Shown piece by piece: positions 8,673 through 21,300 of a stretch of 64,000 nucleotides of DNA. Source of the DNA: Ptiloglossa arizonensis (lineage: Eukaryota; Arthropoda; Insecta; Hymenoptera; Colletidae); assembly GCF_051014685.1 (NCBI RefSeq), contig NW_027478923.1, positions 186,001 through 250,000 on the forward strand. The letters run 5' to 3'. A program made the position numbers and the translations under genes. The notes beneath the pieces are model-generated. The model worked only from the letters and a program-made list of their open reading frames with translations, searched no databases and was not told where the DNA came from. Numbering within the stretch: the stretch's first letter is position 1; every line of letters begins with the position of its first letter.

Positions 8673-9026
8673 TCCTATTGCATTTGAAAGTAGAAACTCG
8701 CCCGATTACAACGGTACGTGTATTTTTCCCCTAGGCCATTCTGGTTAAGCGATTGGAGCAGCACAAGTGCGAAAAATTTGTTGCCTTGTCAACCATTTCT
8801 TAGCTTCAAAGTCCCTTATCTCACGAACGGATTGACCTAACCCAAAAATTCCTATTGTAACTGAAAGTAGAAACTCGTCCGATTACAACGGTATGGGTAT
8901 TTTTTCCCTAGGCCATTCTGGTTAAGCGTTTGGAGCAGCAGAAGTGCGAAAAATTTGTTGTCTTCTCAACCATTTCTTAGCTTCAATGTCCCATATCTCG
9001 CGAACGGATTGAACTAACCCAAAAAT

Positions 9027-9203
9027 TCCTATTGCATCTGAAAGTTGATACTCGCCCGATTACAACCGTATGTGTATTTTTTCCCTGGGCCATTCTGGTT
9101 AAGCGTTTGGAGCAGCAGAAGTGCGAAAAATTTGTTCTCTTCTCAACCAATCCTTAGTTTCAATTTCCCATATCTCGCGAACGGATTGAACAAACCCAAA
9201 AAT
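9027..9203 (+). repeat. Hybrid monomer F/B
   Basis: F start (GTTGATAC, CCGTATG, CCTGGGCC) with B end (TTGTTCTC, CCAATCCTTAG, GAACAAAC). Confidence 0.85.
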
Positions 9204-12030
9204 TCCTATTGCATCTGAAAGTAGAAACTCGCCCGATTACAACGGTATGTGTATTTTTTCCCTAGGCCATTCTGGTTAAGCGTTTGGAGCAGCAGAATTG
9301 CGAAAAATATGTTCTCTTCTCAACCATTTTTTAGCTTCAAACTCTCACATCTCGCGAACGGATGGGCCTAACCCTAAAATTCCTATTGCATTTGAAAGTA
9401 GAAACTCGCCCGATTACAACGGTACGTGTATTTTTCCCCTAGGCCATTCTGGTTAAGCGATTGGAGCAGCACAAGTGCGAAAAATTTGTTGCCTTGTCAA
9501 CCATTTCTTAGCTTCAAAGTCCCTTATCTCACGAACGGATTGACCTAACCCAAAAATTCCTATTGTAACTGAAAGTAGAAACTCGTCCGATTACAACGGT
9601 ATGGGTATTTTTTCCCTAGGCCATTCTGGTTAAGCGTTTGGAGCAGCAGAAGTGCGAAAAATTTGTTGTCTTCTCAACCATTTCTTAGCTTCAATGTCCC
9701 ATATCTCGCGAACGGATTGAACTAACCCAAAAATTCCTATTGCATCTGAAAGTTGATACTCGCCCGATTACAACCGTATGTGTATTTTTTCCCTGGGCCA
9801 TTCTGGTTAAGCGTTTGGAGCAGCAGAAGTGCGAAAAATTTGTGGTCTTCTCAACCAGTTCTTAGCTTCAAACTCCCATATCTCGCGAACGGATTGACCT
9901 AACCCAAAAATTCCTGTTGCATCTGAAAGTAGAAACTCGCCCGATTACAACGGTATGTGTATTTTTTCCCTAGGCCATTCTGGTTAAGCGTTTGGAGCAG
10001 CAGAATTGCGAAAATTTTTTGCCTTCTCAACCATTTCTTGTCTTCAAACTCCCATATCTCGCAACGGATGACCTAACCCAAAAATTCCTATTGCAATTGA
10101 AAGTAGAAACTCGCCCGATTACAACGGTGTGTGTATTTTTTCCCTAGGCCACTCTGGTTAAGCGTTTGGAGCAGCAGAATTGCGAATTATTTGTTCTCTT
10201 CTCAACCATTTCTTAGCTTCAAACTCCTATATGTCGCGAACGGATTGACCTAACCCAAAAATTCCTATTGTAACTGAAAGTAGAAACTCGTCCGATTACA
10301 ACGGTATGGGTATTTTTTCCCTAGGCCATTCTGGTTAAGCGTTTGGAGCAGCAGAAGTGCGAAAAATTTGTTGTCTTCCCAACCATTTCTTAGCTTCAAT
10401 GTCCCATATCTCGCGAACGGATTGAACTAACCCAAAAATTCCTATTGCATCTGAATGTTGATACTCGCCCGATTACAACCGTATGTGTATTTTTTCCCTG
10501 GGCCATTCTGGTTAAGCGTTTGGAGCAGCAGAAGTGCGAAAAATTTGTGGTCTTCTCAACCAGTTCTTAGCTTCAAACTCCCATATCTCGCGAACGGATT
10601 GACCTAACCCAAAAATTCCTGTTGCATCGGAAAGTAGAAACTCGCCCGATTACAACGGTATGGGTATTTTTTCCCTAGGCCATTCTGGTTAAGCGTTTGG
10701 AGCAGCAGAAGTGCGAAAAATTTGTTGTCTTCTCAACCATTTCTTAGCTTCAATGTCCCATATCTCGCGAACGGATTGAACTAACCCAAAAATTCCTATT
10801 GCATCTGAAAGTTGATACTCGCCCGATTACAACCGTATGTGTATTTTTTCCCTGGGCCATCCTGGTTAAGCGTTTGGAGCAGCAGAAGTGCGAAAAATTT
10901 GTTGTCTTCTCAACCATTTCATAGCTTCAAACTCCCATATCTCGCGAACGGATTGACCTACCCCAAAAATTCCTGTTGCATCTGAAAGTAGAAACTCGCC
11001 CGATTACAACGGTATGTGTATTTTTTCCCTAGGCCATTCTGGTTAAGCGTTTGGAGCAGCAGAATTGCGAAAATTTTTTGCCTTCTCAACCATTTCTTGT
11101 CTTCAAACTCCCATATCTCGCAACGGATTGACCTAACCCAAAAATTCCTATTGCATTTGAAAGTAGAAACTCGCCCGATTACAACGGTGTGTGTATTTTT
11201 TCCCTAGGCCACTCTGGTTAAGCGTTTGGAGCAGCAGAATTGCGAATAATTTGTTCTCTTCTCAACCATTTCTTAGCTTCAAACTCCCATATGTCGCGAA
11301 CGAATTGACCTAACCCAAAAATTCCTATTGCATCTGAAAGTAGAAACTCGCCCGATTACAACCGTATGTGTATTTTTTCCCTAGGCCATTCTGGTTAAGC
11401 GTTTGGAGAAGCAGAAGTGCGAAAAATTTGTGGTCTTCTCAACCAGTTCTTAGCTTCAAACTCCCATATCTCGCGAACGGATTGACCTAACCCAAAAATT
11501 CCTGTTGCATCTGAAAGTAGAAACTCGCCCGATTACAACGGTATGGGTATTTTTTCCCTAGGCCATTCTGGTTAAGCGTTTGGAGCAGCAGAAGTGCGAA
11601 AAATTTGTTGTCTTCTCAACCATTTCTTAGCTTCAATGTCCCATATCTCGCGAACGGATTGAACTAACCCAAAAATTCCTATTGCATCTGAAAGTTGATA
11701 CTCGCCCGATTACAACCGTATGTGTATTTTTTCCCTGGGCCATTCTGGTTAAGCGTTTGGAGCAGCAGAAGTGCGAAAAATTTGTTGTCTTCTCAACCAT
11801 TTCTTAGCTTCAATGTCCCATATCTCGCGGACGGATTGAACTAACCCAAAAATTCCTGTTGCATCTGAAAGTTGATACTCGCCCGATTACAACCGTATGT
11901 GTATTTTTTCCCTGGGCCATTCTGGTTAAGCGTTTGGAGCAGCAGAAGTGCGAAAAATTTGTGGTCTTCTCAACCAGTTCTTAGCTTCAAACTCCCATAT
12001 CTCGCGAACGGATTGACCTAACCCAAAAAT

Positions 12031-12207
12031 TCCTGTTGCATCTGAAAGTAGAAACTCGCCCGATTACAACGGTATGTGTATTTTCTCTCTAGGCCATTCT
12101 GGTTAAGCGTTTGGAGCAGCAGAAGTGCGAAAAATTTGTTCTCTTCTCAACCAATCCTTAGTTTCAATTTCCCATATCTCGCGAACGGATTGAACAAACC
12201 CAAAAAT
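12031..12207 (+). repeat. Hybrid monomer A/B
   Basis: A-like start (CCTGTTG, GTATGTG) with B remainder (TTTTCTCTCTAGG, CCAATCC). It recurs at 15213; related forms with GTACGTG are at 34482, 45621 and 46683. Confidence 0.8.
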
Positions 12208-12384
12208 TCCTATTGCATCTGAAAGTAGAAACTCGCCCGATTACAACGGTATGTGTATTTTTTCCCTAGGCCATTCTGGTTAAGCGTTTGGAGCAGCAGA
12301 ATTGCGAAAAATATGTTCTCTTCTCAACCATTTTTTAGCTTCAAACTCTCATATCTCGCGAACGGATGGGCCTAACCCTAAAAT

Positions 12385-12561
12385 TCCTATTGCATTTGAA
12401 AGTAGAAACTCGCCCGATTACAACCGTATGTGCATTTTTTCCCTGGGCCATTCTGGTTAAGCGTTTGGAGCAGCAGAATTGCGAAAAATTTGTTGTCTTC
12501 TCAACCAGTTCCTAGCTTCAAACTCCCATATCTCGCGAACGGATTGACCTAACCCAAAAAT
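12385..12561 (+). repeat. Hybrid monomer D/T
   Basis: Follows C, starts with GCATTTGAAAG as D does, then turns to T marks (CCGTATGTGCATTT, CCTGGGCC, CCAGTTCC). Copied at 15567 as part of the 18-mer. Confidence 0.8.
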
Positions 12562-13093
12562 TCCTGTTGCATCTGAAAGTAGAAACTCGCCCGATAACAA
12601 CGGTATGTGTATTTTTTCCCCTAGGCCATTCTGGTTAAGCGTTTGGAGCAGCAGAATTGCGAAAATTTTGTTCTCTTCTCAACCATTTCTTAGCTTCAAA
12701 CTCCCATATCTCGCGAACGGATTGGCCTAACCCAAAAATTCCTATTGCATTTGAAAGTAGAAACTCGCCCGATTACAACGGTACGTGTATTTTCTCTCTA
12801 GGCCATTCTGGTTAAGCGTTTGGAGCAGCAGAAGTGCGAAAAATTTGTTCTCTTCTCAACCAATCCTTAGTTTCAATTTCCCATATCTCGCGAACGGATT
12901 GAACAAACCCAAAAATTCCTATTGCATCTGAAAGTAGAAACTCGCCCGATTACAACGGTATGTGTATTTTTTCCCTAGGCCATTCTGGTTAAGCGTTTGG
13001 AGCAGCAGAATTGCGAAAAATATGTTCTCTTCTCAACCATTTTTTAGCTTCAAACTCTCATATCTCGCGAACGGATGGGCCTAACCCTAAAAT

Positions 13094-13267
13094 TCCTATT
13101 GCATTTGAAAGTAGAAACTCGCCCGATTACAACGGTACGTGTATTTTTCCCCTAGGCCATTCTGGTTAAGCGTTTGGAGCAGCAGAATTGCGAAAATTTT
13201 TTGCCTTCTCAACCATTTCTTGTCTTCAAACTCCCATATCTCGCAACGGATGACCTAACCCAAAAAT
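13094..13267 (+). repeat. Hybrid monomer D/G (174 bp)
   Basis: D start (GTACGTG, TTTTTCCCC) and G end (AAATTTTTTGCC, CGCAACGGATGACC). It is the internal junction of the exact 18-mer tandem duplication; the breakpoint lies in the core after 13153. Confidence 0.88.
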
Positions 13268-16200
13268 TCCTATTGCAATTGAAAGTAGAAACTCGCCCGA
13301 TTACAACGGTGTGTGTATTTTTTCCCTAGGCCACTCTGGTTAAGCGTTTGGAGCAGCAGAATTGCGAATTATTTGTTCTCTTCTCAACCATTTCTTAGCT
13401 TCAAACTCCTATATGTCGCGAACGGATTGACCTAACCCAAAAATTCCTATTGTAACTGAAAGTAGAAACTCGTCCGATTACAACGGTATGGGTATTTTTT
13501 CCCTAGGCCATTCTGGTTAAGCGTTTGGAGCAGCAGAAGTGCGAAAAATTTGTTGTCTTCCCAACCATTTCTTAGCTTCAATGTCCCATATCTCGCGAAC
13601 GGATTGAACTAACCCAAAAATTCCTATTGCATCTGAATGTTGATACTCGCCCGATTACAACCGTATGTGTATTTTTTCCCTGGGCCATTCTGGTTAAGCG
13701 TTTGGAGCAGCAGAAGTGCGAAAAATTTGTGGTCTTCTCAACCAGTTCTTAGCTTCAAACTCCCATATCTCGCGAACGGATTGACCTAACCCAAAAATTC
13801 CTGTTGCATCGGAAAGTAGAAACTCGCCCGATTACAACAGTATGGGTATTTTTTCCCTAGGCCATTCTGGTTAAGCGTTTTGAGCAGCAGAAGTGCGAAA
13901 AATTTGTTGTCTTCTCAACCATTTCTTAGCTTCAATGTCCCATATCTCGCGAACGGATTGAACTAACCAAAAAATTCCTATTGCATCTGAAAGTTGATAC
14001 TCGCCCGATTACAACCGTATGTGTATTTTTTCCCTGGGCCATCCTGGTTAAGCGTTTGGAGCAGCAGAAGTGCGAAAAATTTGTTGTCTTCTCAACCATT
14101 TCATAGCTTCAAACTCCCATATCTCGCGAACGGATTGACCTACCCCAAAAATTCCTGTTGCATCTGAAAGTAGAAACTCGCCCGATTACAACGGTATGTG
14201 TATTTTTTCCCTAGGCCATTCTGGTTAAGCGTTTGGAGCAGCAGAATTGCGAAAATTTTTTGACTTCTCAACCATTTCTTGTCTTCAAACTCCCATATCT
14301 CGCAACGGATTGACCTAACCCAAAAATTCCTATTGCATTTGAAAGTAGAAACTCGCCCGATTACAACGGTGTGTGTATTTTTTCCCTAGGCCACTCTGGT
14401 TAAGCGTTTGGAGCAGCAGAATTGCGAATAATTTGTTCTCTTCTCAACCATTTCTTAGCTTCAAACTCCCATATGTCGCGAACGAATTGACCTAACCCAA
14501 AAATTCCTATTGCATCTGAAAGTAGAAACTCGCCCGATTACAACCGTATGTGTATTTTTTCCCTAGGCCATTCTGGTTAAGCGTTTGGAGAAGCAGAAGT
14601 GCGAAAAATTTGTGGTCTTCTCAACCAGTTCTTAGCTTCAAACTCCCATATCTCGCGAACGGATTGACCTAACCCAAAAATTCCTGTTGCATCTGAAAGT
14701 AGAAACTCGCCCGATTACAACGGTATGGGTATTTTTTCCCTAGGCCATTCTGGTTAAGCGTTTGGAGCAGCAGAAGTGCGAAAAATTTGTTGTCTTCTCA
14801 ACCATTTCTTAGCTTCAATGTCCCATATCTCGCGAACGGATTGAACTAACCCAAAAATTCCTATTGCATCTGAAAGTTGATACTCGCCCGATTACAACCG
14901 TATGTGTATTTTTTCCCTGGGCCATTCTGGTTAAGCGTTTGGAGCAGCAGAAGTGCGAAAAATTTGTTGTCTTCTCAACCATTTCTTAGCTTCAATGTCC
15001 CATATCTCGCGGACGGATTGAACTAACCCAAAAATTCCTGTTGCATCTGAAAGTTGATACTCGCCCGATTACAACCGTATGTGTATTTTTTCCCTGGGCC
15101 ATTCTGGTTAAGCGTTTGGAGCAGCAGAAGTGCGAAAAATTTGTGGTCTTCTCAACCAGTTCTTAGCTTCAAACTCCCATATCTCGCGAACGGATTGACC
15201 TAACCCAAAAATTCCTGTTGCATCTGAAAGTAGAAACTCGCCCGATTACAACGGTATGTGTATTTTCTCTCTAGGCCATTCTGGTTAAGCGTTTGGAGCA
15301 GCAGAAGTGCGAAAAATTTGTTCTCTTCTCAACCAATCCTTAGTTTCAATTTCCCATATCTCGCGAACGGATTGAACAAACCCAAAAATTCCTATTGCAT
15401 CTGAAAGTAGAAACTCGCCCGATTACAACGGTATGTGTATTTTTTCCCTAGGCCATTCTGGTTAAGCGTTTGGAGCAGCAGAATTGCGAAAAATATGTTC
15501 TCTTCTCAACCATTTTTTAGCTTCAAACTCTCATATCTCGCGAACGGATGGGCCTAACCCTAAAATTCCTATTGCATTTGAAAGTAGAAACTCGCCCGAT
15601 TACAACCGTATGTGCATTTTTTCCCTGGGCCATTCTGGTTAAGCGTTTGGAGCAGCAGAATTGCGAAAAATTTGTTGTCTTCTCAACCAGTTCCTAGCTT
15701 CAAACTCCCATATCTCGCGAACGGATTGACCTAACCCAAAAATTCCTGTTGCATCTGAAAGTAGAAACTCGCCCGATAACAACGGTATGTGTATTTTTTC
15801 CCCTAGGCCATTCTGGTTAAGCGTTTGGAGCAGCAGAATTGCGAAAATTTTGTTCTCTTCTCAACCATTTCTTAGCTTCAAACTCCCATATCTCGCGAAC
15901 GGATTGGCCTAACCCAAAAATTCCTATTGCATTTGAAAGTAGAAACTCGCCCGATTACAACGGTACGTGTATTTTCTCTCTAGGCCATTCTGGTTAAGCG
16001 TTTGGAGCAGCAGAAGTGCGAAAAATTTGTTCTCTTCTCAACCAATCCTTAGTTTCAATTTCCCATATCTCGCGAACGGATTGAACAAACCCAAAAATTC
16101 CTATTGCATCTGAAAGTAGAAACTCGCCCGATTACAACGGTATGTGTATTTTTTCCCTAGGCCATTCTGGTTAAGCGTTTGGAGCAGCAGAATTGCGAAA

Positions 16201-16334
16201 AATATGTTCTCTTCTCAACCATTTTTTAGCTTCAAACTCTCATATCTCGCGAACGGATGGGCCTAACCCTAAAATTCCTATTGCATTTGAAAGTAGAAAC
16301 TCGCCCGATTACAACGGTACGTGTATTTTTCCCC
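13153..16334 (+). repeat. 18-mer tandem duplication, copy 2 (3,182 bp)
   Basis: Begins in the D/G hybrid at 13094 and repeats copy 1 monomer for monomer. Copy-2-only changes seen by eye are ACAACAGTATGGG (13837), CGTTTTGAGCAG (13878), AACCAAAAAATT (13967) and TTTTTTGACTTC (14258). So few differences over 3.2 kb imply a recent duplication. Similarity ends at the D/S hybrid (16276). Confidence 0.92.
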
Positions 16335-16452
16335 TAGGCCATTCTGGTTAAGCGATTGGAGCAGCAGAATTGCGAAAAATTTGTTGTCTTCTCAACCATT
16401 CCTTAGCTTCAATGTCTCATATCTCGCGAACGGATTGACCTAACCCAAAAAT

Positions 16453-16629
16453 TCCTATTGCATCTGAAAGTTGATACTCGCCCGATTACAACGGTGTGTG
16501 TATTTTTTCCCTAGGCCACTCTGGTTAAGCGTTTGGAGAAGCAGAAGTGCGAAAAATTTGTGGTCTTCTCAACCAGTTCTTAGCTTCAAACTCCCATATC
16601 TCGCGAACGGATTGACCTAACCCAAAAAT
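16453..16629 (+). repeat. Three-part hybrid monomer T/N/O
   Basis: GTTGATAC (T), then GGTGTGTG and CCACTCTGG (N), then GGAGAAGCAG, TTGTGGTC and CCAGTTCTT (O). It needs at least two exchanges. Confidence 0.8.
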
Positions 16630-17512
16630 TCCTGTTGCATCTGAAAGTAGAAACTCGCCCGATTACAACGGTATGGGTATTTTTTCCCTAGGCCATTCTG
16701 GTTAAGCGTTTGGAGCAGCAGAAGTGCGAAAAATTTGTTGTCTTCTCAACCATTTCTTAGCTTCAATGTCCCATATCTCGCGAACGGATTGAACTAACCC
16801 AAAAATTCCTATTGCATCTGAAAGTTGATACTCGCCCGATTACAACCGTATGTGTATTTTTTCCCTGGGCCATTCTGGTTAAGCGTTTGGAGCAGCAGAA
16901 GTGCGAAAAATTTGTTGTCTTCTCAACCATTTCTTAGCTTCAATGTCCCATATCTCGCGGACGGATTGAACTAACCCAAAAATTCCTGTTGCATCTGAAA
17001 GTTGATACTCGCCCGATTACAACCGTATGTGTATTTTTTCCCTGGGCCATTCTGGTTAAGCGTTTGGAGCAGCAGAAGTGCGAAAAATTTGTGGTCTTCT
17101 CAACCAGTTCTTAGCTTCAAACTCCCATATCTCGCGAACGGATTGACCTAACCCAAAAATTCCTGTTGCATCTGAAAGTAGAAACTCGCCCGATTACAAC
17201 GGTATGTGTATTTTTTCCCTAGGCCACTCTGGTTAAGCGTTTGGAGCAGCAGAATTGCGAAAATTTTTTGCCTTCTCAACCATTTCTTGTCTTCAAACTC
17301 CCATATCTCGCAACGGATTGACCTAACCCAAAAATTCCTATTGCATTTGAAAGTAGAAACTCGCCCGATTACAACGGTGTGTGTATTTTTTCCCTAGGCT
17401 ACTCTGGTTAAGCGTTTGGAGCAGCAGAATTGCGAATAATTTGTTCTCTTCTCAACCATTTCTTAGCTTCAAACTCCCATATGTCGCGAACGAATTGACC
17501 TAACCCAAAAAT

Positions 17513-17689
17513 TCCTATTGCATCTGAAAGTAGAAACTCGCCCGATTACAACCGTATGTGCATTTTTTCCCTGGGCCATTCTGGTTAAGCGTTTGGAGCA
17601 GCAGAATTGCGAAAAATTTGTTGTCTTCTCAACCAGTTCCTAGCTTCAAACTCCCATATCTCGCGAACGGATTGACCTAACCCAAAAAT
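17513..17689 (+). repeat. Hybrid monomer O/T
   Basis: O-type start after N (GCATCTGAAAGTAG, CCGTATG) with T remainder (GTGCATTT, CCTGGGCC, CCAGTTCC). Confidence 0.8.
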
Positions 17690-18398
17690 TCCTGTTGCAT
17701 CTGAAAGTAGAAACTCGCCCGATAACAACGGTATGTGTATTTTTTTCCCTAGGCCATTCTGGTTAAGCGTTTGGAGCAGCAGAATTGCGAAAATTTTGTT
17801 CTCTTCTCAACCATTTCTTAGCTTCAAACTCCCATATCTCGCGAACGGATTGGCCTAACCCAAAAATTCCTATTGCATTTGAAAGTAGAAACTCGCCCGA
17901 TTACAACGGTACGTGTATTTTCTCTCTAGGCCATTCTGGTTAAGCGTTTGGAGCAGCAGAAGTGCGAAAAATTTGTTCTCTTCTCAACCAATCCTTAGTT
18001 TCAATTTCCCATATCTCGCGAACGGATTGAACAAACCCAAAAATTCCTATTGCATCTGAAAGTAGAAACTCGCCCGATTACAACGGTATGTGTATTTTTT
18101 CCCTAGGCCATTCTGGTTAAGCGTTTGGAGCAGCAGAATTGCGAAAAATATGTTCTCTTCTCAACCATTTTTTAGCTTCAAACTCTCATATCTCGCGAAC
18201 GGATGGGCCTAACCCTAAAATTCCTATTGCATTTGAAAGTAGAAACTCGCCCGATTACAACGGTACGTGTATTTTTCCCCTAGGCCATTCTGGTTAAGCG
18301 ATTGGAGCAGCAGAATTGCGAAAAATTTGTTGTCTTCTCAACCATTCCTTAGCTTCAATGTCCCATATCTCGCGAACGGATTGACCTAACCCAAAAAT

Positions 18399-21300
18399 TC
18401 CTATTGCATCTGAAAGTTGATACTCGCCCGATTACAACGGTATGTGCATTTTTTCCCTGGGCCATTCTGGTTAAGCGTTTGGAGCAGCAGAATTGCGAAA
18501 AATTTGTTGTCTTCTCAACCAGTTCCTAGCTTCAAACTCCCATATCTCGCGAACGGATTGACCTAACCCAAAAATTCCTGTTGCATCTGAAAGTAGAAAC
18601 TCGCCCGATCACAACGGTATGTGTATTTTTTTCCCTAGGCCATTCTGGTTAAGCGTTTGGAGCAGCAGAATTGCGAAAATTTTGTTCTCTTCTCAACCAT
18701 TTCTTAGCTTCAAACTCCCATATCTCGCGAACGGATTGGCCTAACCCAAAAATTCCTATTGCATTTGAAAGTAGAAACTCGCCCGATTACAACGGTACGT
18801 GTATTTTCTCTCTAGGCCATTCTGGTTAAGCGTTTGGAGCAGCAGAAGTGCGAAAAATTTGTTCTCTTCTCAACCAATCCTTAGTTTCAATTTCCCATAT
18901 CTCGCGAACGGATTGAACAAACCCAAAAATTCCTATTGCATCTGAAAGTAGAAACTCGCCCGATTACAACGGTATGTGTATTTTTTCCCTAGGCCATTCT
19001 GGTTAAGCGTTTGGAGCAGCAGAATTGCGAAAAATATGTTCTCTTCTCAACCATTTTTTAGCTTCAAACTCTCATATCTCGCGAACGGATGGGCCTAACC
19101 CTAAAATTCCTATTGCATTTGAAAGTAGAAACTCGCCCGATTACAACGGTACGTGTATTTTTCCCCTAGGCCATTCTGGTTAAGCGATTGGAGCAGCACA
19201 AGTGCGAAAAATTTGTTGCCTTGTCAACCATTTCTTAGCTTCAAAGTCCCTTATCTCACGAACGGATTGACCTAACCCAAAAATTCCTGTTGTAACTGAA
19301 AGTAGAAACTCGTCCGATTACAACGGTATGGGTATTTTTTCCCTAGGCCATTCTGGTTAAGCGTTTGGAGCAGCAGAAGTGCGAAAAATTTGTTGTCTTC
19401 TCAACCATTTCTTAGCTTCAATGTCCCATATCTCGCGAACGGATTGAACTAACCCAAAAATTCCTATTGCATCTGAAAGTTGATACTCGCCCGATTACAA
19501 CCGTATGTGTATTTTTTCCCTGGGCCATTCTGGTTAAGCGTTTGGAGCAGCAGAAGTGCGAAAAATTTGTGGTCTTCTCAACCAGTTCTTAGCTTCAAAC
19601 TCCCATATCTCGCGAACGGATTGACCTAACCCAAAAATTCCTGTTGCATCTGAAAGTAGAAACTCGCCCGATTACAACGGTATGTGTATTTTTTCCCTAG
19701 GCCATTCTGGTTAAGCGTTTGGAGCAGCAGAATTGCGAAAATTTTTTGCCTTCTCAACCATTTCTTGTCTTCAAACTCCCATATCTCGCAACGGATGACC
19801 TAACCCAAAAATTCCTATTGCAATTGAAAGTAGAAACTCGCCCGATTACAACGGTGTGTGTATTTTTTCCCTAGGCCACTCTGGTTAAGCGTTTGGAGCA
19901 GCAGAATTGCGAATTATTTGTTCTCTTCTCAACCATTTCTTAGCTTCAAACTCCCATATGTCGCGAACGGATTGACCTAACCCAAAAATTCCTATTGTAA
20001 CTGAAAGTAGAAACTCGTCCGATTACAACGGTATGGGTATTTTTTCCCTAGGCCATTCTGGTTAAGCGTTTGGAGCAGCAGAAGTGCGAAAAATTTGTTG
20101 TCTTCCCAACCATTTCTTAGCTTCAATGTCCCATATCTCGCGAACGGATTGAACTAACCCAAAAATTCCTATTGCATCTGAATGTTGATACTCGCCCGAT
20201 TACAAACGTATGTGTATTTTTTCCCTGGGCCATTCTGGTTAAGCGTTTGGAGCAGCAGAAGTGCGAAAAATTTGTGGTCTTCTCAACCAGTTCTTAGCTT
20301 CAAACTCCCATATCTCGCGAACGGATTGACCTAACCCAAAAATTCCTGTTGCATCGGAAAGTAGAAACTCGCCCGATTACAACGGTATGGGTATTTTTTC
20401 CCTAGGCCATTCTGGTTAAGCGTTTGGAGCAGCAGAAGTGCGAAAAATTTGTTGTCTTCTCAACCATTTCTTAGCTTCAATGTCCCATATCTCGCGAACG
20501 GATTGAACTAACCCAAAAATTCCTATTGCATCTGAAAGTTGATACTCGCCCTATTACAACCGTATGTGTATTTTTTCCCTGGGCCATCCTGGTTAAGCGT
20601 TTGGAGCAGCAGAAGTGCGAAAAATTTGTTGTCTTCTCAACCATTTCATAGCTTCAAACTCCCATATCTCGCGAACGGATTGACCTACCCCAAAAATTCC
20701 TGTTGCATCTGAAAGTAGAAACTCGCCCGATTACAACGGTATGTGTATTTTTTCCCTAGGCCATTCTGGTTAAGCGTTTGGAGCAGCAGAATTGCGAAAA
20801 TTTTTTGCCTTCTCAACCATTTCTTGTCTTCAAACTCCCATATCTCGCAACGGATTGACCTAACCCAAAAATTCCTATTGCATTTGAAAGTAGAAACTCG
20901 CCCGATTACAACGGTGTGTGTATTTTTTCCCTAGGCCACTCTGGTTAAGCGTTTGGAGCAGCAGAATTGCGAATAATTTGTTCTCTTCTCAACCATTTCT
21001 TAGCTTCAAACTCCCATATGTCGCGAACGAATTGACCTAACCCAAAAATTCCTATTGCATCTGAAAGTAGAAACTCGCCCGATTACAACCGTATGTGTAT
21101 TTTTTCCCTAGGCCATTCTGGTTAAGCGTTTGGAGAAGCAGAAGTGCGAAAAATTTGTGGTCTTCTCAACCAGTTCTTAGCTTCAAACTCCCATATCTCG
21201 CGAACGGATTGACCTAACCCAAAAATTCCTATTGCATCTGAAAGTTGATACTCGCCCGATTACAACCGTATGTGTATTTTTTCCCTGGGCCATTCTGGTT

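Larger units (their letters stand above)
7432..9911 (+). repeat. Rearranged zone of short 5-mer and 4-mer duplications
   Basis: Order A B C D/S T A B/C D E F/B C D E F. The string T A B C recurs after five monomers (T at 7255 and 8141). A four-monomer step of 708 bp joins 8496-9203 with 9204-9911; both share the rare CTCTCACATCTCG (C at 8640 and 9348). Three hybrid monomers (7964, 8496, 9027) mark the exchange points. Confidence 0.88.
8496..9911 (+). repeat. 4-mer tandem duplication, 708-bp step
   Basis: B/C D E F/B is followed by C D E F. The private C at 8640 reappears at 9348, exactly 4 x 177 bp later, and is not seen in other C monomers. The duplication is therefore younger than that mutation. 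Confidence 0.85.
9971..13152 (+). repeat. 18-mer tandem duplication, copy 1 (3,182 bp)
   Basis: Starts inside the G monomer at 9912 and runs G H I J K L M N O P Q R A/B C D/T A B C to the first part of a D. Composition differs from the reference 18-mer: E and F are missing and A B C occur twice. Rare variants such as GCGAATTATTT and ACTCCTATATG recur at exactly +3,182 bp. Confidence 0.92.
16335..18398 (+). repeat. Mosaic segment with a three-part hybrid
   Basis: Order: rest of D/S, T/N/O (16453), P 16630, Q, R, M 17161, N 17336, O/T 17513, A 17690, B, C, D/S 18222. The monomer at 16453 starts as T (GTTGATAC), continues as N (GGTGTGTG, CCACTCTGG) and ends as O (GGAGAAGCAG, TTGTGGTC). The M at 17161 has CCACTCTGG, an N-like mark. 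T A B C repeats five monomers later (17513 and 18399). Confidence 0.85.
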
